This document shows, one piece after another, positions 28,588 through 33,389 of a DNA stretch of 33,389 nucleotides. Below the pieces are notes generated by a model. The model saw only the letters and a program-made list of their open reading frames with translations. It ran no database searches and had not been told where the DNA came from. Within the stretch, counting starts at the first letter, position 1. Each line of letters opens with the position of its first letter. The position numbers and the translations under genes are program-made. Source of the stretch: DASVXQ01 sp046727955 (GTDB taxonomy: Bacteria; Actinomycetota; CALGFH01); the NCBI GenBank assembly GCA_046727955.1, contig JBKPDO010000294.1:1-33389 (forward strand). Direction: 5' to 3'.

Positions 28588-29600
28588 GGGGACCAGACGG
28601 GTCCCTGGACGCGGGACGGGACGGCCCGGCAGGACCGCCGGGCGAGTCGCGGTCAGCCGCCGCGTGCTGGGGCCTCCGCCCGTCCCGGGCGGGTGCGCGG
28701 CCGGTCGCGGCGCCCGGGTCCCGCTCGGACGGCCCGCCACCGCGCTGTGTCCGCTCGGCGGGCTCTGGCAGGCCGTGGACACGCCGGTAGGCGTCCAGCT
28801 CGACCGCCGTCGCGATCCACACCTCGCGTTCGGCGGGCTGCTCGGGGATGGAGCCAAGCTCGGCCACCAGCCAGTCCGGCGGGTCCAGGGCCATCGCGCG
28901 CTCGTCCGCCCGACGCTGCCAGGCCAGCTGGCGGGTGACCAGCTGCTCGCGGCAGCGGAGTTCGGCGTCAAATGCTTCGAGCCAGCTGGTGCGCTGCTGG
29001 TGGCGGCGCAGCATCCCCACTCGCTCGGCGGCCTGGTCGGCCTGCCGGCCAAGCGTCCCCGCCCGATGCTCGGCCAGCGCCAGCCGGTCGCCGGCGGCGA
29101 GCCGCTCGCGGCGGCCACGTGCGCCGGCGGCCTCGGCGCGGGCCTCTTCCAGGTCGGCCAGGGCCTGCCGGCGGGCCCCCTCCAGCTCAGCCGCGCGCCG
29201 TTGGGCCAGCGTCAGCTCGCGGGCGCGGTCCGCTGGGCACTCGGCCCGCGCCGCGGCGCCCCGGTCGCGCTCCTCGCGCAGCTGCTTGGTGGACCACCGC
29301 CGCACATCCATCAAGCTCGGCAGGTCGCTGGCCAGGGTCTTGCCGCCGTCGCGGCCCATGACCCGGCCGAGCAGCTGCTCGGGCTCGACCGGCACGCCCC
29401 GCGGATGCGCGTGGGCCTCCTCGACCTCGATGCCGAGCGGCGCCGGCCCGACAGTCAGGTACAGGTCGGTGCGCTGCTTGGACCGCGACAGCTGCACGTA
29501 GCAGCCCTGCATGTCCTCGGCGCCGTCCAACGCCAGCAGCGCCCGCTGCTCGGTGCGGCCCTGCGAGCGCATGTCCGTGCGCGCGTAGGCCAGGTCCGCA
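28587..29600 (-). pseudogene. C-terminal third of a MobF (TraA/TrwC-like) relaxase-helicase
   Basis: From about 29600 on the minus strand: LAYARTDMRSQGRTEQRALL, ALDGAEDMQGCYVQLSRSKQ and RTDLYLTVG, the last helicase motifs of MobF relaxases (motif V/VI: H/R-x-x-Q-G and Y-V-x-L-S-R). A long charged helical tail follows (REERDRGAAARAECPADRAR, ERLAAGDRLALAEHRAGTLG, WQRRADERAMALDPPDWLVA, ELDAYRRVHGLPEPAERTQR), as usual for actinobacterial plasmid/ICE relaxases. The relaxase domain and helicase motif I are missing. The frame ends inside the IS982 fragment at 28568. It marks a lost conjugative element. Confidence 0.7.
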
Positions 29601-30263
29601 ACAACCGGGCTCCGTCGCAGTGAAGCTCTCGGCCTGCCCTGGCGAGCAATCGACCTGGAGGGCGGCCAACTGACGGTCATGCAGCGGCTGGTGACGGTCA
29701 CGGGCACGCCAACCATCCGGCTCGGCACCAAGTCCCCAGCAGGGCGGCGCTCGATCGCGCTCGACCCGGCGACGGTGGCAGCGCTCAAAGCCCACCGCGC
29801 CCGGCAGCTCGAGGAGCGCCGCGCCTGCGGTAACGGGTGGCAGGATCACGGCCTGGTGTTCGCCCGCGAGGACGGGACGCCGCTCCGGCCGACGCAGCTC
29901 ACCCGGATGTTCGCTCGGCTGGCGCGCGAGGCCGGCTTACCCGACTTGACGCTGCACGGGCTCCGGCACACCTACGCCACGGCGAGCCTCCAGGCTGGCA
30001 TCCCCCCGAAGGTCGTGAGCGAGCGGCTCGGCCACGCCAACACGGCCATCACCTCGGACCTGTATCAGCACGTCTTGAAGGCGATGGATGCCGAGGCCGC
30101 CAACACCGTCGCCAGCCTGATCCTCGAGGGCGAGCAACAGGACTCGGCGTCCTCTGCTGTCAATCCGCTGTCAACGGGACGTGTGGGTGCCAGAAAGTCA
30201 GACGTAGGTCTTGAGCTGCGAGTTCGCCATAGGGGTCAGCTGGCCATGATGATCAGCACATGA
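29598..30263 (+). mobile_element. Tyrosine recombinase (phage/ICE integrase), catalytic domain only
   Basis: Sense begins at about 29598 without a start codon: TTGLRRSEALGLPWRAIDLE (catalytic Arg I), IRLGTKSPAGRRSIALDPAT (catalytic Lys), LVFAREDGTPLRPTQLTRMF, LTLHGLRHTYATASLQAGIP (His-x-x-Arg), ERLGHANTAITSDLYQHVLK (His and nucleophile Tyr), stop at 30263. All catalytic residues of the family are there, but the N-terminal arm-binding and core-binding domains are replaced by antisense relaxase. An ATG at 29679 exists but would drop Arg I. Confidence 0.8.
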
Positions 30264-30294
30264 CCTGCGACTGACCTATCTGCTGTTCTGCCAG

Positions 30295-30872
30295 GTGCTG
30301 CGGTGGCTTGCACTACTGGCCAGGAGCTCGGCAGCCAAGGACGCCGAGCTGCTGGTGTTGCGCCACGAGGTCGCGGTGCTGCGCCGCCAGGTCGCCCGGC
30401 CGCGGCTCGACTGGGCCGACCGGGCGGTGCTGGCCGGGCTGGTGCGGCTGCTGCCCCGTCAGGCCTGGCGCCGGTCGTTTGTGCAGCCCTCCACGCTGCT
30501 TGGCTGGCATCGCGATCTGGTTCGGCGCCGGTGGACCTACCAAGCCCGGCGTGGCCGTCCGACGGTGACCGCCGAACTCCGCCAGCTCGTCCTGCGGCTG
30601 GCTACGGAGAACCCGACCTGGGGGTACCGCCTGGGGGTACCGCCGGATCCACGGCGAAGTCTACCGACTCGGACACAAACTGGGAGCCAGCACTGTCTGG
30701 ACTATTCTGCAGCGCGCTGGGGTTGATCCGGCGCCGAAGCGATCAACCGTCACCTGGCGACAGTTCCTCCGCAACCAGGCCAAGGGCGTGTTGGCCACGG
30801 ACTTCTTCACCGTCGACACGATGCGCTTACAGCGGTTGTACGTCTTCATCGACGACTTCTTGGCGGGTTCGG
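30295..30872 (+). mobile_element. Integrase-core (IS3/IS481-like) transposase, frameshifted and truncated
   Basis: From the GTG at 30295: LRWLALLARSSAAKDAELLV, LRHEVAVLRRQVARPRLDWA, SFVQPSTLLGWHRDLVRRRW, LVLRLATENPTWGYR. A 13-bp tandem duplication at 30618-30643 shifts the frame; sense resumes as IHGEVYRLGHKLGASTVWTI, LQRAGVDPAPKRSTVTWRQF and LATDFFTVDTMRLQRLYVFI (first catalytic Asp), and ends at about 30872, where the antisense ABC permease gene finishes. The second Asp and the Glu are lost. Upstream codons (DLRLTYLLFCQ) suggest that the true start was about 30 bases earlier with its ATG altered to CAT. Confidence 0.7.
30618..30643 (+). repeat. 13-bp tandem duplication inside the transposase
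   Basis: CTGGGGGTACCGC occurs twice back to back (30618-30630 and 30631-30643). Thirteen bases shift the frame by one; removing one copy restores PTWGYRRIHGEVY, the normal family sequence. Confidence 0.9.
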
Positions 30873-30873
30873 T

Positions 30874-32082
30874 TCACATGCTCCAGAGGGCTTGGGTGGG
30901 GGACATGCGGGCGGCGCGGATGGCGGGCAGGAGCCCGGCGATGGCGCCGATCGCGAGGGCGGAGGCCAGCCCGCCGGCCCAGGCAAGCGGAGGGATCACG
31001 GTGGCCCAGTGTTGGGTGTGGGCGTAGACGGCGGTCGCTGCCGCGCCGAGCCCGACACCGACGGCGCCGCCCAGTAGCGCGAGGAGCATGGCTTCGGTGA
31101 GGAATTGGATGCGGATGTGACCCTTCGTGGCGCCCAGCGCGCGGCGGAGCCCGATTTCGGAGCGGCGTTCGAGCACGGAGATGAGCATGACGTTGCCGAC
31201 GCCGATGGCGCCGACGAGCAGGGAGACCGCGCCGAGGCCGAGGAAGAGGCTGTTCAGCGCGCCTTTGGCGTCGGCCTGGGCGACCAGCGCGTCAGACGGT
31301 CGGGCGACGTCGACCTGGTTGGGGTGTTCGGGGTTGGCGGTGGCGGCGAGCACAGAGTGGACGGCGTTGACCTGGTCGGTGTGCGCGCGGAGGTAGACCT
31401 CCGAGGGGTGGCCGTCGAAGCCGAGGTATTTCTCCGCGGCGGGGTATCCGATGAGCACTGAGGTGTCGATTTCGGAGGCGAGCACGGCGGGGTGGAGGAT
31501 GCCGACGAGGTAGAACCATTGCCTGTCGACCCAGATCCGCTCCCCCTGCAAGATCCGGTCGATGCCCAGGCGCCCGGCGGCGGCGGCGCCGAGCACGGCG
31601 ACCGGCTCGCGGGCGGTGGCCGGGTTGAGGAACCGTCCCTGGGCCACCGAGGTGCCGACGGTGGCGGGCAGACCCAGGCTGGTGGCCTGCACGGACAGGG
31701 CGTTGCTGTTGATCGAGGGGATCAGCGGGCTACGGTAGGCGGGGACGTTGCTGACCCTGCCGGTGTCGTCCACGGCGGTGACCGGCCCGATGCGGGAGAT
31801 CATGCCCGGCGCCGCGACCGGGAGTTCGGCGGTGTCGCCGCTGAGGGTTTGGCCGTTGGCGACGGTGAGCAGGTTGGTGCCCAGTCTGCTGATCTCATTC
31901 AGCAGCCCGGCCTGGGAGGAGGCCGAGAGGCCGAGGACGGCGACGATCGCGGCGACGCCGATGGCGATGCCGAGCGCGGACAGGGCGGCGCGCAGTTTGC
32001 GGGTGCGCATGCCCACAGCGGACAAGCGGGCCAGATCCGCCGGCCGCATCCGGTGCGTGCCCAGCGCGGTGGTAGTGGTCAT
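30874..32082 (-). CDS. MacB/FtsX-type ABC transporter permease
   Basis: 402 residues. The ATG at 32082 overlaps the ATPase stop. A short cytoplasmic start (GTHRMRPADLARLSAVGMRT, RKLRAALSALGIAIGVAAIV as TM1 and membrane entry) is followed by a large extracytoplasmic MacB-like domain (about 60-275: ISRLGTNLLTVANGQTLSGD, GRFLNPATAREPVAVLGAAA, VYLRAHTDQVNAVHSVLAAT) and three C-terminal helices (AVSLLVGAIGVGNVMLISVL, MLLALLGGAVGVGLGAAAT, ALAIGAIAGLLPAIRAARMS), with the conserved ERRSEIGLRRALGATKGHIR loop and the PTQAL end. It is complete although mobile-element debris adjoins its stop. It acts as a mechanotransmission-type exporter with the next two genes. Confidence 0.88.
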   Translation of the reverse strand: MTTTTALGTHRMRPADLARLSAVGMRTRKLRAALSALGIAIGVAAIVAVLGLSASSQAGLLNEISRLGTNLLTVANGQTLSGDTAELPVAAPGMISRIGPVTAVDDTGRVSNVPAYRSPLIPSINSNALSVQATSLGLPATVGTSVAQGRFLNPATAREPVAVLGAAAAGRLGIDRILQGERIWVDRQWFYLVGILHPAVLASEIDTSVLIGYPAAEKYLGFDGHPSEVYLRAHTDQVNAVHSVLAATANPEHPNQVDVARPSDALVAQADAKGALNSLFLGLGAVSLLVGAIGVGNVMLISVLERRSEIGLRRALGATKGHIRIQFLTEAMLLALLGGAVGVGLGAAATAVYAHTQHWATVIPPLAWAGGLASALAIGAIAGLLPAIRAARMSPTQALWSM

Positions 32083-32858
32083 GGGCGTGCTCCTGCGCTG
32101 ATCGCGGGGTGGGCGGTGTCGGTGACGATGCGCCCGTCGAGCATCTCGACACGGCGTGGCATGCGCGCGGCGATGTGCTCATCGTGGGTGATCACCACGA
32201 TCGTGGTACCGGCCGCGTGCAGGTCATCGAGCAGCGCGAGGAGGGCCTGCCCGGTGGCCTGATCGAGGTTGCCGGTAGGTTCGTCGGCCAGCACGATGAC
32301 CGGTGGGCCGACCAGGGCGCGGGCGATCGCGACCCGCTGCCGCTGCCCGCCCGAGATCTGGGTCGGGCGCACGTGCAGCCGGTCGGGCAGCCCGACCGCG
32401 GCCAGCGCCTCAACGGCGCGTTCCCGCCGCTGCCTGATCGGCACGCCGGCGTAGAGCAGCCCGTCGGCGACGTTGTCGAGCAGGCTGGCGTGCTCGGCGA
32501 GGAAGAACTGCTGGAACACGAACCCCACCCGGCCCGCGCGCAGCGCCGCGAGCTGCCGGTCCGACAGCCCTGCCAGGTCCAGACCCGTGATCTTTACGGT
32601 GCCGGCGCTGGGCCGGTCCAGGCTGCCCATCACGTGCAGCAGCGTGCTCTTGCCCGACCCCGACGGGCCCACCACCGCTACCAACTCCCCCGCGGTCACG
32701 GTCAGGCTCACCTCCCGCAGCGCGGTCACCGGCGGCACACTGGGGTAGGTCTTGCTCACCCGGGCGACCTCCAGCACCACCCGGGCATCGCCCGCGCCGG
32801 AAAAGTCACCGACGCCGCCCGCACTGGAGGTGTCCGGGATCGTCGTCGCGTCGCTCAT
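32079..32858 (-). CDS. MacB/LolD-type ABC transporter ATPase
   Basis: 259 residues. Walker A VVGPSGSGKSTLLHVMGSLD (64-72), Q-loop VGFVFQQFFLAEHASLLDNV, signature QISGGQRQRVAIARALV (Ile in place of the usual Leu), Walker B VIVLADEPTGNLD, switch His in VVITHDEHIAA. The DEPTGNLD string and ~225-residue core mark the LolD/MacB exporter class. The first 26 residues are a non-conserved tail. ATGA overlaps on both sides tie it to the fusion protein and the permease. Confidence 0.92.
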   Translation of the reverse strand: MSDATTIPDTSSAGGVGDFSGAGDARVVLEVARVSKTYPSVPPVTALREVSLTVTAGELVAVVGPSGSGKSTLLHVMGSLDRPSAGTVKITGLDLAGLSDRQLAALRAGRVGFVFQQFFLAEHASLLDNVADGLLYAGVPIRQRRERAVEALAAVGLPDRLHVRPTQISGGQRQRVAIARALVGPPVIVLADEPTGNLDQATGQALLALLDDLHAAGTTIVVITHDEHIAARMPRRVEMLDGRIVTDTAHPAISAGARP

Positions 32859-33389
32859 TGGCCGGGCACCACCACTCGCTGCCCGGCCGCCAGCCCGGAC
32901 CCGGACACCTGCACCATGCCCGCCGCGTCGTCGAACAACCCCAGGGTCACCCGCACCAGGTGGTGCGTGCCGTCGCCGGCGACCACCTCCACCGCGTACC
33001 CCCCGCCAGAGCGCGCCAGCAGCGCCGTCACCGGCACCGCCAGCACGTTGTGCACCGTTTGGTCGGTGATCGCCACCTCTACCAGGGCCTGATCCAGGCT
33101 GCCCGTGGCCCTCGGATCGGTGGGCCTGATGTGTACCGGCACCGTCGGCCCGCTGTCAGAGCCGCCGGAGTTGTTTGACGGGGCGGTGGCGACCTTGCCC
33201 ACCGAGGTGACCCTGCCGGGCGTGGTGCTGTTGTCCGGCAGCGTGATGGTGACCCGGTCACCGGCCTTGACCTCGGATTGCAGGTCCGGATCCAGCGCGA
33301 CACTCACCGTCCGCGCCGTCGAACTCGCCTGCAGCACCGGGCCGGTCGCGGGTGCGCCGAGACTGGCCTGCAGCGTGGTCACCCGCGCG
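32855..33389 (-). CDS. Membrane fusion (MacA-like) protein, C-terminal part, cut by window edge
   Basis: The frame runs off the right edge; the GTG at 33382 is internal. The visible part shows a beta-barrel/adaptor region (ARTVSVALDPDLQSEVKAGD, RVTITLPDNSTTPGRVTSVG), a Ser/Gly-rich loop, then the membrane-proximal domain of HlyD/MacA-type proteins (VEVAITDQTVHNVLAVPVTA, LLARSGGGYAVEVVAGDGTH, VTLGLFDDAAGMVQVSGSGL, AAGQRVVVPGQ). Gram-positive MacA-like proteins link the permease to the outside. The stop overlaps the ATPase start. Confidence 0.8.
   Translation of the reverse strand, partial: ARVTTLQASLGAPATGPVLQASSTARTVSVALDPDLQSEVKAGDRVTITLPDNSTTPGRVTSVGKVATAPSNNSGGSDSGPTVPVHIRPTDPRATGSLDQALVEVAITDQTVHNVLAVPVTALLARSGGGYAVEVVAGDGTHHLVRVTLGLFDDAAGMVQVSGSGLAAGQRVVVPGQ

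Noticed and set aside
27902..29623. Plus-strand open frame of 573 codons across IS982 and relaxase
   Set aside because: Different frame from the transposase and antisense to the relaxase; Arg/Gly/Ala-rich.
1..33389. tRNA, rRNA or riboswitch genes
   Set aside because: No cloverleaf-like region, rRNA core sequence or conserved riboswitch motif was recognised by reading; a covariance-model search could not be run.

Overview
The window is GC-rich DNA (visibly about 70 percent) from a high-GC actinomycete-like bacterium. The clues are GTG starts with 4-base GTGA/ATGA stop-start overlaps, promoters that place the start codon at the expected transcription start (leaderless genes), a CmtR-type ArsR regulator, a MobF-type relaxase, and a GlcNAc cluster with two DasR-type (dre-like) operators. 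I cannot name the genus. No rRNA, tRNA or CRISPR array was seen.

Left part (1-6540). After a frameshifted membrane protein gene (201-787) comes a set of short gene ends. Then follows a compact five-gene operon on the minus strand (3512 to 1351): a small HTH protein, a stand-alone Clp N-domain protein, a membrane-anchored thioredoxin-like protein with an in-frame TGA exactly where the first Cys of a CxxC motif would be (candidate selenoprotein, U85-G-E-C88), a CmtR-like ArsR sensor, and the first 59 residues of a MerR regulator. Each junction is a 4-base overlap. Two perfect palindromes cover the -35 and -10 of its promoter. Upstream lie a HigB/HigA-like toxin-antitoxin pair and, on the plus strand, an RHH antitoxin overlapping a Doc-like gene with a degenerate Fic motif, whose frame runs without a stop into a second Clp N-domain protein.

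Middle-left (6572-14690). Intact genes alternate with remnants. Intact: a DipZ-type redoxin, a sensor histidine kinase (its response regulator survives only as the DNA-binding end) and a DHA2-type drug exporter. Remnants: a transposase tail, a hydrolase with its pieces in permuted order, an alpha/beta hydrolase with its middle deleted, an isocitrate-lyase-type N-terminus, an ECF sigma factor lacking region 2, and a frameshifted cupin-like partner.

Amino-sugar block (14691-24740). All on the minus strand: GH20 hexosaminidase, a GH3 enzyme lacking its catalytic middle, a sugar-binding lipoprotein, one ORF that fuses the MalF-like and MalG-like permeases, a ROK kinase, NagA, and a frameshifted PfkB fragment. 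Together they would release GlcNAc from chitin-type oligomers, import it, phosphorylate it and deacetylate it. Two dre-like operators sit between the GH20 gene and a divergent, decayed phosphodiester glycosidase (NAGPA-domain) gene.

Right part (24480-33389). A tract rich in GGTCG words, three uncharacterised ORFs, an EVE-domain/nuclease-like protein (candidate modification-dependent restriction enzyme, one frameshift), then four truncated mobile-element genes joined end to end (IS982 transposase, MobF relaxase, tyrosine recombinase, integrase-core transposase), and finally an intact MacB-type exporter operon running off the right edge.

Caution: frameshifts and truncated joints are frequent. 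Either this is a real gene graveyard between intact operons, or part of it is assembly error. Reads across the joints would decide, and the same check bears on the selenocysteine call.
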